The notes below the pieces were generated by a model, which worked only from the letters and a program-made list of their open reading frames with translations, searched no databases and was not told the DNA's origin. A stretch of 23,910 bases of DNA, from positions 1 to 23,910 of the forward strand of contig CAZNAM010000005.1 in assembly GCA_964571335.1 (NCBI GenBank). The letters run 5' to 3'. This DNA is from JAFCDQ01 sp964571335 (GTDB lineage: Archaea > Nanobdellota > Nanobdellia > Woesearchaeales > ARS49). Shown here in pieces: positions 15,351 to 21,321 of this stretch (positions are counted from its first letter, which is position 1; each line of letters starts with the position of its first letter). The translations under genes and the position numbers were made by a program.

Positions 15351-15449
15351 AGCCTCTGAAGAGAGTTGAACTCTTGACCTGCTGCTTTCTCTCGCTTATT
15401 TTTTTATAAACCTTACGAGGCAGCTGCTCTACCACTGAGCTACAGAGGC
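15351..15449 (-). tRNA. tRNA-Thr (CGU anticodon), intron-containing
   Basis: The acceptor stem GCCTCTG/CAGAGGC is perfect over seven pairs, the D stem is GCTC/GAGC, and the T arm is AAGAG-TTCAACT-CTCTT. The anticodon stem GCTGC/GCAGC encloses CT-CGT-A, interrupted after position 37, with A38 restored after the intron. The discriminator is U, as expected for archaeal tRNA-Thr. The mature length is 72 bases and CCA is not encoded. A CTTAAATA box at 15492-15499 fits a promoter. Confidence 0.93.
15387..15413 (-). other. tRNA-Thr intron, 27 bases, position 37/38
   Basis: The intron lies between A37 and A38 of the anticodon loop, the canonical archaeal place. A GAG near its 3' end can pair with the CTC of the anticodon loop and leave a three-base AAA bulge at the 3' cut. 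The pairing is weaker than in the tRNA-Arg intron because the fourth pair is G-A, unless a shifted CTCG/CGAG helix is used. Confidence 0.75.
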
Positions 15450-15451
15450 AT

Positions 15452-15479
15452 AATAATCAATAATCAATAACCAATAGCC
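15452..15479. repeat. Four 7-base tandem repeats upstream of tRNA-Thr
   Basis: AATAATC, AATAATC, AATAACC and AATAGCC follow one another directly between the tRNA gene and its probable promoter. They lie in the expected leader of the tRNA transcript. No function is evident. Confidence 0.7.
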
Positions 15480-15530
15480 ACCCATTTACCTATTTAAGAC
15501 TTATCATTTATATCCTAAATGCACAAAATC

Positions 15531-15539
15531 TTTTTATAC
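15531..15539 (+). promoter_or_regulatory. TATA box that sets the start of the 225-residue orphan
   Basis: TTTTTATAC is centred 25 bases before the ATG at 15561. That matches leaderless transcription from this ATG and argues against the more upstream ATG at 15519, which precedes the box. Confidence 0.5.
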
Positions 15540-15560
15540 TTTAAATATTATCTCAACAGT

Positions 15561-16238
15561 ATGGTAAATCTAATGAATACGAAAGAATATACTAATGCAA
15601 AATATTCAATTGATTCAGGAAAAATTTTTGAATTTTTAAATTATATTAATATTCCTTTCCATAATGGAGATTTAAGTTTTTGGGCAAAGAGACAAAATAA
15701 TTTTGAGCTTAATTTACGTTACGGAAACTTTGAAAGTTCTTACAGCTTTGATATATATGATGGTGAAAAAAACATAGTTTCTTTTGATAATGAATCTTTA
15801 GAATCTTCTTTAAAACAACTTTTGAATGGAAATTTTCTTTTTAAAAATAATTTTTCTGAAAGAGAAAAAAAATTTTATTCACCAAGCACAGTTAATATTG
15901 AATTAATTCCTACAACAACTCAATCTTTTGCTGATAAAGAACGTTCATATCAGCCATTTTTTAATAAAATATTGAATGTTTTACAGCAACAAAATTTTAC
16001 AATTGAGGGTTTTCATATTCATTTGAATATGGGCAATATGCATTTTTTTGTAAATGAGTCTTTAGAAACATCTTTGATAACTGAAGAAAAGAGATTAAAA
16101 GAACTTAAACATCTGAAAGATATTTATAAAAATGATCCAAAATATGAACAATACGCAAACTTATACACAAAAGATAAACTCCAAAAACTCGAAGAATTAT
16201 TTAACAATCTAAGAACAAATTTTGAATTAAAAGAATAA
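15561..16238 (+). CDS. Hypothetical protein, no recognised family
   Basis: This is a soluble-looking protein of 225 residues with no signal peptide, membrane helix or cysteine motif. It alternates predicted strands (LSFWAKRQNNFELNLRYG, YSFDIYDGEKNIVSF) with a strongly charged helical C-terminus (from about EEKRLKELKHLKDIYK). A distinctive stretch is FHIHLNMGNMHFFVNESLE. The start is placed at the ATG at 15561 because a TATA box lies 25 bases upstream; a longer frame from 15519 would add 14 hydrophobic residues encoded over the promoter. Its stop codon abuts the stop of the small zinc protein on the other strand with no base between. The function is unknown. Confidence 0.7.
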   Translation: MVNLMNTKEYTNAKYSIDSGKIFEFLNYINIPFHNGDLSFWAKRQNNFELNLRYGNFESSYSFDIYDGEKNIVSFDNESLESSLKQLLNGNFLFKNNFSEREKKFYSPSTVNIELIPTTTQSFADKERSYQPFFNKILNVLQQQNFTIEGFHIHLNMGNMHFFVNESLETSLITEEKRLKELKHLKDIYKNDPKYEQYANLYTKDKLQKLEELFNNLRTNFELKE

Positions 16239-16397
16239 TCACTTTAACTCTGCCAGCAATTTATCTTTATCCTTAAAATTCTTCTGGCACTCAAAACAAA
16301 CATAATGTTTCTTGCCTTTTGAATCTTTTAGTACTGTTCCTTTTATTTTGTCTAAAAATAATTCTGCTATTTTTTTTGAACATATTTCACATTTCAT
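16239..16397 (-). CDS. Small two-CxxC zinc-binding protein
   Basis: The 52-residue protein has MKCEICSKKI at its start and HYVCFECQKNF near its end, giving Cys3/6 and Cys34/37, enough for one zinc-ribbon site around a short basic sheet. Similar small KCE(V/I)CGK proteins are common in archaea without a known role. The ATG at 16397 is preferred to the frame start at 16466, since the extra 23 residues would lie over the promoter and resemble no domain. A TTTAAAAAA element lies about 27 bases upstream. It is divergent from ABCE1 with 83 bases between the two starts, so the two promoters share that short region. Confidence 0.75.
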   Translation of the reverse strand: MKCEICSKKIAELFLDKIKGTVLKDSKGKKHYVCFECQKNFKDKDKLLAELK

Positions 16398-16449
16398 AAT
16401 AGTATAGTTTATTGCTTGTTTTTTTAAATTTAACGTTATTATCAATAAC

Positions 16450-16459
16450 TTTTTTAAAC
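16450..16459 (+). promoter_or_regulatory. Probable TATA box of the ABCE1 gene
   Basis: TTTTTTAAAC is centred about 26 bases before the ATG at 16481, the distance expected for a leaderless transcript. A second candidate, TTTTTTTAAATTTA, lies further upstream near 16420-16432 and overlaps the promoter of the divergent zinc protein. Confidence 0.4.
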
Positions 16460-16480
16460 ACTCCATTCAATAATGGAATC

Positions 16481-18232
16481 ATGGCAAACAGAATAGCTAT
16501 TGTCAGAAAAGACAGGTGTAATCCTATTGCTTGTGGTAATTTTCTTTGTGCCAGGCTTTGCCCTGTCAATATGCAGCAGAAAGATTGTATTTCTGAAGAT
16601 CCTGTTACGCATAAAGCAGTAATTAATGAAAAATTATGTACTGGTTGTGGTATTTGCCCTAATAGATGTCCTTTTGATGCAATTAGCATAGTCAATCTTC
16701 CTGAAGCTCTGGATAAACCAATTCATCGTTTTGGTATGAATGGTTTTCATTTGTTTAGTTTGCCAGCTCCTGTTTTTGGTAAAGTTATTGGTATTCTTGG
16801 TAAAAATGGCATTGGTAAATCTACTGCTATTAAGATTTTAGCAGGTATTATAAAACCAAATCTTGGAAAAGATGAACCTGCTTCTTATGAGGAATTGATT
16901 GAATTTTTCAAAGGAAGAGAATCTCAGAGATTTTTTGAATCTTTAAAAGATGGTAAGATAAAAATTTCTTATAAACCTCAACAGATTGATTTGCTTCCTA
17001 AAACTTACAAAGGAAAAGTAAATAATCTGTTAAAAACTGTTGATGAAAAAGGAAAGTTTGATGAGGTTGTTGATGCTCTTTCTTTAAGACCTGTTCTTGA
17101 TAGAGATATTGATCAGCTTTCTGGTGGTGAACTTCAAAGGCTTGCTATTGCTGCTACTGTTTTAAAGAAAGCAAATGTTTATTTTTTCGACGAGCCAACA
17201 AGTTATTTAGATATCAAGCAAAGAATTCTTGTTAGCAAATTTATTAGAGAACTTGCTGATGAAGATACTGCTGTTATGGTTATTGAGCATGATCTTATTA
17301 TTCTTGATTACATGACTGATCTTGTGCATATTATGTATGGTAAAGAAGGTGCTTTTGGTGTTGTTAGTCTGCCTAAGACTACAAGAAGTGCCATCAATAC
17401 TTATCTTTCTGGTTATATTAGAGAAGAAAACATGCGTTTCAGGGATCATGAGATTTCTTTTATTGCAAGAAGAGAATTTTCTGATATTAAGTTTGAGCAT
17501 CTGATTGGCTGGAAAAATATTTCTAAAAAGCTTGGTGATTTCTCTTTGTCTGCAGAAGATGGTGAGATAGGAAGAAGAGAAGCTGTTGGAATAGTTGGAG
17601 AAAATGGCATTGGTAAAACTAGTTTTGTAAAAATTCTGGCAGGTGTTTTAAATAAAGATTCTGGTGAAATTTCTGATAATGTTAAGATTGCTTACAAACC
17701 TCAGTATTTAGATAGTGAAAAAGAAATCTTAGTTCAGGAATTATTGAATGATGCTTTGAAACATTATGATCATTTATTTCGTCCTCTTGACTTAGAGCCT
17801 TTATTGACTAAGCAATTAAATCAGTTGTCAGGTGGAGAATTGCAAAGAGTTGCTATTGCTTATTGTTTAAGTCAGGATGCTGACATTTTTCTTTTAGATG
17901 AACCTTCTGCTTATCTTGATGTTGAGCAGAGATTATTGATTGCAAAAATTATCAGAGAAGTTGCAGATCATAAAACTGCAAGTATTCTTGTTGTTGATCA
18001 TGATTTGATGTTTATTGATTATTTGTCTGATAGATTAATTGTTTTTGATGGTATTCCTGCTAAAGAAGGTATTGCTAAAGGTCCTTTTGAAATGCAGAAT
18101 GGAATGAACTTGTTTCTTTCAAAACTTAATGTTACTTTGCGTAAGGATATTGAGTCTGGAAGACCTCGTATTAACAAGCCAGATTCAAGGTTAGACAGAG
18201 AACAAAAAGAAAAAGGTAAATTTTATGCTTAA
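16481..18232 (+). CDS. Ribosome recycling ATPase ABCE1/Rli1
   Basis: ABCE1 splits ribosomes into subunits after termination or rescue. The 583-residue protein has the full domain set: an N-terminal double iron-sulfur domain with Cys13, 18, 23, 27 and 53, 56, 59, 63; nucleotide domain 1 with Walker A GKNGIGKST (107-115) and signature LSGGELQR (about 211-218); and nucleotide domain 2 with GENGIGKTS (about 374-382) and LSGGELQR (about 449-456), followed by LLDEPSAYLD. All key residues look intact. The ATG at 16481 gives the canonical MANRIAIVRKDRC; 23 upstream in-frame residues are rejected. It is probably monocistronic. Confidence 0.97.
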   Translation: MANRIAIVRKDRCNPIACGNFLCARLCPVNMQQKDCISEDPVTHKAVINEKLCTGCGICPNRCPFDAISIVNLPEALDKPIHRFGMNGFHLFSLPAPVFGKVIGILGKNGIGKSTAIKILAGIIKPNLGKDEPASYEELIEFFKGRESQRFFESLKDGKIKISYKPQQIDLLPKTYKGKVNNLLKTVDEKGKFDEVVDALSLRPVLDRDIDQLSGGELQRLAIAATVLKKANVYFFDEPTSYLDIKQRILVSKFIRELADEDTAVMVIEHDLIILDYMTDLVHIMYGKEGAFGVVSLPKTTRSAINTYLSGYIREENMRFRDHEISFIARREFSDIKFEHLIGWKNISKKLGDFSLSAEDGEIGRREAVGIVGENGIGKTSFVKILAGVLNKDSGEISDNVKIAYKPQYLDSEKEILVQELLNDALKHYDHLFRPLDLEPLLTKQLNQLSGGELQRVAIAYCLSQDADIFLLDEPSAYLDVEQRLLIAKIIREVADHKTASILVVDHDLMFIDYLSDRLIVFDGIPAKEGIAKGPFEMQNGMNLFLSKLNVTLRKDIESGRPRINKPDSRLDREQKEKGKFYA

Positions 18233-18278
18233 ATCAAAACTACAAACTTCACCACTTTTAAGTAAATATAAACAAAAG

Positions 18279-18288
18279 ATTTAAAAAC
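18279..18288 (+). promoter_or_regulatory. TATA box of the broken HTH gene
   Basis: GATTTAAAAA is centred about 26 bases before the ATG at 18310, fitting a leaderless start. The promoter thus seems intact although the gene is not. Confidence 0.45.
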
Positions 18289-18309
18289 TAAACCAGTTTT
18301 TTCTAAATT

Positions 18310-18600
18310 ATGGCATTCGATAAAGAAAAATTTAAATAATTTAGAAAATCATTAAATCTATCTCAAAGAAAATTTTATGAAGCTTTAGATGATCTTGCAG
18401 TTGAATTAAGCGAAGAGCCAGAAGAAACAATAACCCGACCTTTAGGTCCAAGCATAGATTCAATAAGAAGATGGGAACAAGGAAGAGTTTTTCCAAATGC
18501 AAAAAGTTTAGAATTGATTCAGGTTCTTGCTATAAGAAACAACTATGATCCTATGAAATTTTATACTACATATAATAAAATTTACAAAGACAATAATTAA
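18310..18600 (+). pseudogene. XRE-family HTH regulator interrupted by an in-frame TAA
   Basis: From the ATG at 18310 the frame reads MAFDKEKFK, then TAA at 18337-18339, then continues open for 86 more codons to the stop at 18598-18600. The product would contain FRKSLNLSQRKFYEALDDLA and, after an acidic insert, PSIDSIRRWEQGRVFPNAKSL, which is the helix-turn-helix of Cro/CI (XRE) proteins. No ATG, GTG or TTG follows the TAA before the HTH, so no shorter version could restore it. A single base change from AAA, GAA or CAA explains it. The rest shows no damage and the promoter is intact, so this is a recent loss, a sequencing error or (least likely) readthrough. It precedes the wHTH-MNT/HEPN module by 70 bases. 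Confidence 0.75.
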
Positions 18601-18632
18601 ACCCTTCTAAAAACTCCAAAATAAAAGAAACA

Positions 18633-18640
18633 TTTAAAAG
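18633..18640 (+). promoter_or_regulatory. TATA box of the MNT-HEPN operon
   Basis: TTTAAAAG places the transcription start near 18660, inside the nested palindrome, so a protein bound there would block RNA polymerase. Confidence 0.5.
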
Positions 18641-18678
18641 TGTAACAATATATGTACAGATGTACTAAAAATGTTACA
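18641..18678 (+). promoter_or_regulatory. Nested palindromic operator over the start of the MNT gene
   Basis: Two inverted repeats share one exact centre (18659/18660): inner arms GTACA and TGTAC (18654-18658, 18661-18665) and outer arms TGTAAC and GTTACA (18641-18646, 18673-18678), each separated from the inner arm by seven bases. The outer right arm covers codons 1-3 of the gene. It sits right after the TATA box, as an autorepressor site would. The likely ligand is the winged-helix N-terminus of the encoded protein. Confidence 0.7.
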
Positions 18679-19192
18679 GTTAAATAAATTAAAAATAATG
18701 GATTTATTTTTTGAAGAACCTTCTAGAAATTTCCAGATCAGAGAGATAAGCAGGTTAACTAAATTAGCTGTAACCTCTGTTAAAAATTATTTAAAAGAAC
18801 TAGAACAAGAAAACTTGATAAATAAAGATAAAAAAACATTGTATCCTAGTTATGTTGCTAATCAGCAGAACAGATTATTCAAAATTTTTAAGCAACAATT
18901 AATCATTTTAAGATTATATTCTAGTGGAGCAATTGATTATATAGAAGATGAACTAAATCCTAAATGCATAATTCTTTTTGGAAGTGCAAGAAAAGGAGAA
19001 TACGTCAAAAATAGTGATATTGACATTTTTGTGCAATCAAGAGAAAAAAATTTAAATTTGAAAAAATTTGAAAAATTACTTAAACATAAAATGAGCTTAT
19101 TTTTTAAAGAGGATATTAACAAATTAAGTGAGGAACTATTTAATAATATTATTAATGGCATTAAATTATCAGGATATCTAAAAATAAGATGA
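18671..19192 (+). CDS. Winged-helix MNT nucleotidyltransferase (antitoxin-like)
   Basis: The first 60 residues form a winged-helix DNA-binding domain (FQIREISRLTKLAVTSVKNYLKELE). The second half is a minimal nucleotidyltransferase: GSARKGE (104-110) followed by NSDIDIF (114-120) with the metal-binding Asp116 and Asp118. In MNT-HEPN (type VII) toxin-antitoxin pairs, the MNT protein adds AMP to the HEPN toxin to silence it. Fusion with a DNA-binding domain suggests it also represses its own operon, and a nested palindrome lies over its start. The 173-residue length suits the fusion. Its stop and the HEPN start form ATGA. The ATG at 18671 is favoured by the TATA box. Confidence 0.87.
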   Translation: MLQLNKLKIMDLFFEEPSRNFQIREISRLTKLAVTSVKNYLKELEQENLINKDKKTLYPSYVANQQNRLFKIFKQQLIILRLYSSGAIDYIEDELNPKCIILFGSARKGEYVKNSDIDIFVQSREKNLNLKKFEKLLKHKMSLFFKEDINKLSEELFNNIINGIKLSGYLKIR

Positions 19193-19617
19193 AAAAGGAA
19201 ATTATGGATTGGGATACTTGTGAAAAAGAACACATAAGAGTTATTAGTTTTGATGAAGATAAAATTAAATCCATTCTAAAAATGTGTTCTGTCAGGTTAA
19301 AATTTATTAAAAAACAAATCATTGATGATGAAACTGCATCAATTATTACTGAAGACTATTATGAAATCATCAAGGAATTATTAACTGCTCTTTTATTAAA
19401 GAATGGATTAAAATCAGATAATCATGAATGTTTAATTTCTTTCTTTAAGAAAAATTATCCAAATCTTGAATATGAAACAGGAATTATCCATGAATTAAAG
19501 TTTATAAGAAACAGGATTAGTTATGATGGATTTTTTGTAGAAAAAGAATATTTAAATAAAAATAAATTAGAATTCGAGCATATAATAAATCTTTTACTTG
19601 GATTAATCGAAAAATAA
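19189..19617 (+). CDS. HEPN-domain protein, probable toxin of an MNT-HEPN pair
   Basis: This 142-residue, all-helical protein matches the HEPN plan: a helix with EDYYEIIKELLTALLLKNG (55-73), then HECLISFFKKNYP (79-91) and the signature region ELKFIRNRISYDG (102-114). HEPN RNases carry R-x4-6-H; here Arg107 is followed by Asn-Arg-Ile-Ser and Tyr112 stands where the histidine would be. The RNase may be weak or altered; the Tyr lies near the site that MNT partners modify in known pairs. The ATG overlaps the MNT stop, so the two are made together. Its stop codon abuts that of TrmI on the other strand. A non-toxic helper of the nucleotidyltransferase is the alternative. Confidence 0.82.
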   Translation: MKKEIMDWDTCEKEHIRVISFDEDKIKSILKMCSVRLKFIKKQIIDDETASIITEDYYEIIKELLTALLLKNGLKSDNHECLISFFKKNYPNLEYETGIIHELKFIRNRISYDGFFVEKEYLNKNKLEFEHIINLLLGLIEK

Positions 19618-20382
19618 TTAAACTCTTCTAACAAAACATAAAAATGCTGTATGACCTATCTCTACATTATCAGGTCTGACAATCTTTCCTTCAATTTTCC
19701 ATTTTCTCTCTATTAATTCTATTGTCTTGACATAATATAATTCATTTCTTTGTTTAACTTCTTTAATAAATTCTTCTAAAGCAGGCAGACAAGGCATATA
19801 AACAACTAAATGCCCTCCTCTTTTCAATGCTTTTATAGAATTATCAATTGCTTTTACAGGTTCAGGAAGATCTAAAGTTATTATATCAATATCTTTTTCT
19901 TTGATTTCATCATATACACTTCCTTGAAAGAATGTAATATTTTTCAATCCTAAAGTTACTGCATTTTTTCTTGAAATCTCAAGATGATTTTCTTTTATCT
20001 CATAAGTATAAACTTCTTTACAGATATGTGCAAGATAGCTTGCAAGATGTCCGCTTCCTGTTCCTGCATCTACAACAATACTATTTTTATCTACTCCTGT
20101 TTCTGCCATTATTATTCCAATATCTTTTTTGTTTATTCCTTGTGGAAGTTTCTTTAATTCATTAAATTCATCTGCAAATCCCGCATTAAATATTAGAAAT
20201 TCTTTTCCTGTTGAGCTTTTGATTGTTCCTTCTTTCTTTAAGTCTTCTTTGCTTATTGTTCCATATTTTGTTTTTATGTCTTTGTCAAGATTCTCAACAT
20301 AATATTTCATTTCTTTGATTACTGTTCTTTCTCTTCCATCTATTGTTTCTTTCTTTTCCTTTACAATCAATACTTTTGCCAT
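19618..20382 (-). CDS. trmI: tRNA (adenine-N1)-methyltransferase TrmI (m1A57/58)
   Basis: TrmI methylates N1 of A58, and in archaea also A57, of the T loop of tRNA. The 254-residue protein has an N-terminal barrel (residues 1-80), then the SAM motif VVDAGTGSGHLASYLA (103-118), the acidic YTYEIKENHLEI (126-137), motif DLPEP in the catalytic region, and the family's C-terminal HTAFLCFVRR. The size and order are normal. The start is the ATG at 20382 with a TATA box 27 bases upstream (GATTTATAAAAC at 20404-20415), giving a leaderless mRNA. Its stop is directly adjacent to the HEPN stop. Confidence 0.94.
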   Translation of the reverse strand: MAKVLIVKEKKETIDGRERTVIKEMKYYVENLDKDIKTKYGTISKEDLKKEGTIKSSTGKEFLIFNAGFADEFNELKKLPQGINKKDIGIIMAETGVDKNSIVVDAGTGSGHLASYLAHICKEVYTYEIKENHLEISRKNAVTLGLKNITFFQGSVYDEIKEKDIDIITLDLPEPVKAIDNSIKALKRGGHLVVYMPCLPALEEFIKEVKQRNELYYVKTIELIERKWKIEGKIVRPDNVEIGHTAFLCFVRRV

Positions 20383-20403
20383 AAATCAAAATTAAAATGC
20401 CTG

Positions 20404-20415
20404 TTTTATAAATCT
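20404..20415 (-). promoter_or_regulatory. TATA box of trmI
   Basis: GATTTATAAAAC on the minus strand is centred about 27 bases before the trmI ATG, the spacing of a leaderless archaeal gene. Confidence 0.55.
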
Positions 20416-20460
20416 TTTTCAAATTTCCTTCAAAAAAATAAATTCTTATTATCTAAGAAA

Positions 20461-20471
20461 TATTTAAATAT
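20461..20471 (+). promoter_or_regulatory. TATA box of the transglutaminase-like gene
   Basis: TATTTAAATAT is centred about 38 bases before the ATG at 20504, which predicts a short leader of around 12 bases. Confidence 0.45.
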
Positions 20472-20503
20472 AGCAAAAAAAGAAAGATGTTTATAAGAAA
20501 AAA

Positions 20504-21028
20504 ATGAGCAAACTAAAAAAAATCTTAAAGACATCAAGCATGATTTTAGTAATTTTGTTTATTTTAACTTTGATAATGTTACTTTATCCTTTATCAAATA
20601 TGCCTCAACAAACAAAAGATAGAATTCAACAGATTAGTGAAGAAAATCCTAATGATTTAGCTTTTCTTGAAGCAATATATTCTGAAGTTATTAACACTTT
20701 CAAAGGAGAAAAAAAGTGTTATATAAACAATATCAAAAAAAATTTCATTTTTGACATGGAAAAATTATTAACATATAACAAAACTTGTCTTCCTTGTCAT
20801 CAATATAATAAATTATTTCAGGCTTATGTTTTAGAAAGTGGACGATTTGATAAAAATCAAGTAAAATCAAAACTAACCATTTGTCCTCGTGCAATAATGT
20901 TACATATTTATTCAGAAGTAACTTTAAAAGATGGAACAACAATTAATGTAGATACTTGGGGAGGAGATTCAGAGTTTGGAGTTCCTTTTGGCAAATCTAT
21001 TCACCAAACAGATGTCTGCAGAAAATAG
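20504..21028 (+). CDS. Membrane-anchored transglutaminase-like protein (tentative)
   Basis: The 174-residue protein has one N-terminal helix (about 12-30) and an extracytoplasmic domain. That domain has NKTCLPCHQYNKLFQAYVLESG (Cys95 and Cys98 before a helix), then MLHIYSEVTLKDGTTINVDTW, giving His134 and Asp150. Cys at the start of a helix, then His in a strand followed by an Asp about 16 residues on, is the order of the transglutaminase-like catalytic triad, and the flanking pattern (helix ending in SG, H-x-Y-x-E-V) agrees. Five other features, such as Cys72, Cys127 and Cys172, suggest disulfides. It could cleave or cross-link surface proteins, or be a disulfide-stabilised binding domain. 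The gene is monocistronic and converges on the tRNA genes. Confidence 0.72.
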   Translation: MSKLKKILKTSSMILVILFILTLIMLLYPLSNMPQQTKDRIQQISEENPNDLAFLEAIYSEVINTFKGEKKCYINNIKKNFIFDMEKLLTYNKTCLPCHQYNKLFQAYVLESGRFDKNQVKSKLTICPRAIMLHIYSEVTLKDGTTINVDTWGGDSEFGVPFGKSIHQTDVCRK

Positions 21029-21084
21029 ATTAAAAAAATAATTCTTTTTTCAGATTTAGAAATTTAATTTTATGTAAAATAAAA

Positions 21085-21156
21085 AGCGGAGAGAGGGACT
21101 CGAACCCTCGATCACAGGGTTGCAGCCTGTTGCCTTAGCCGCTTGGCGACCTCCGC
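21085..21156 (-). tRNA. tRNA-Cys (GCA anticodon)
   Basis: The cloverleaf is complete: acceptor GCGGAGG/TCTCCGC (last pair G-U), D stem GCC/GGC, anticodon stem ACAGG/CCTGT around CT-GCA-AC, T arm GAGGG-TTCGAGT-CCCTC, and discriminator U, as expected for cysteine. It is 72 bases long with no intron and no encoded CCA. It follows tRNA-Arg by 10 bases on the same strand, so they share a transcript. Confidence 0.95.
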
Positions 21157-21166
21157 AAATAAAATA

Positions 21167-21268
21167 CGAGCCCGGAGGGATTTGAACCCTCGACCTTCAG
21201 CTTACCTCAAAAGAACATACTTCTATATTTAGAAGGCTGCCGCTCTATCCAGGCTGAGCTACGGGCCC
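21167..21268 (-). tRNA. tRNA-Arg (UCU anticodon), intron-containing
   Basis: The acceptor is GGGCCCG/CGGGCTC (one G-U pair), the D stem GCTC/GAGC, and the T arm GAGGG-TTCAAAT-CCCTC with discriminator G. The anticodon loop CT-TCT-A is interrupted after position 37. The anticodon stem is GCAGC/GCTGA, with a G27-A43 mismatch at its outer end. The mature length is 75 bases. A TTTTTAAAGC element at 21295-21304 is the likely promoter for both this and tRNA-Cys. Confidence 0.92.
21203..21229 (-). other. tRNA-Arg intron, 27 bases, canonical bulge-helix-bulge
   Basis: CTTC of the anticodon loop pairs with GAGG of the intron (one U-G pair), flanked by the three-base bulges TAA on both sides. This is the exact geometry cut by the archaeal splicing endonuclease, with cuts after the second base of each bulge and A38 as the first base of the 3' exon. 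Confidence 0.88.
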
Positions 21269-21294
21269 ATATAATAAAAGAAAGAAAATATTTG

Positions 21295-21304
21295 CTTTAA
21301 AAAG
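21295..21304 (-). promoter_or_regulatory. TATA box of the tRNA-Arg/tRNA-Cys transcript
   Basis: TTTTTAAAGC lies 27-36 bases upstream of the 5' end of tRNA-Arg, which places transcription start within a few bases of the mature end. Confidence 0.5.
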
Positions 21305-21321
21305 TTTTCTGAAAAAAGAGA

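Noticed and set aside
16387..16695. 102-codon minus-strand frame across the ABCE1 start
   Set aside because: It is antisense to the conserved iron-sulfur domain of ABCE1.
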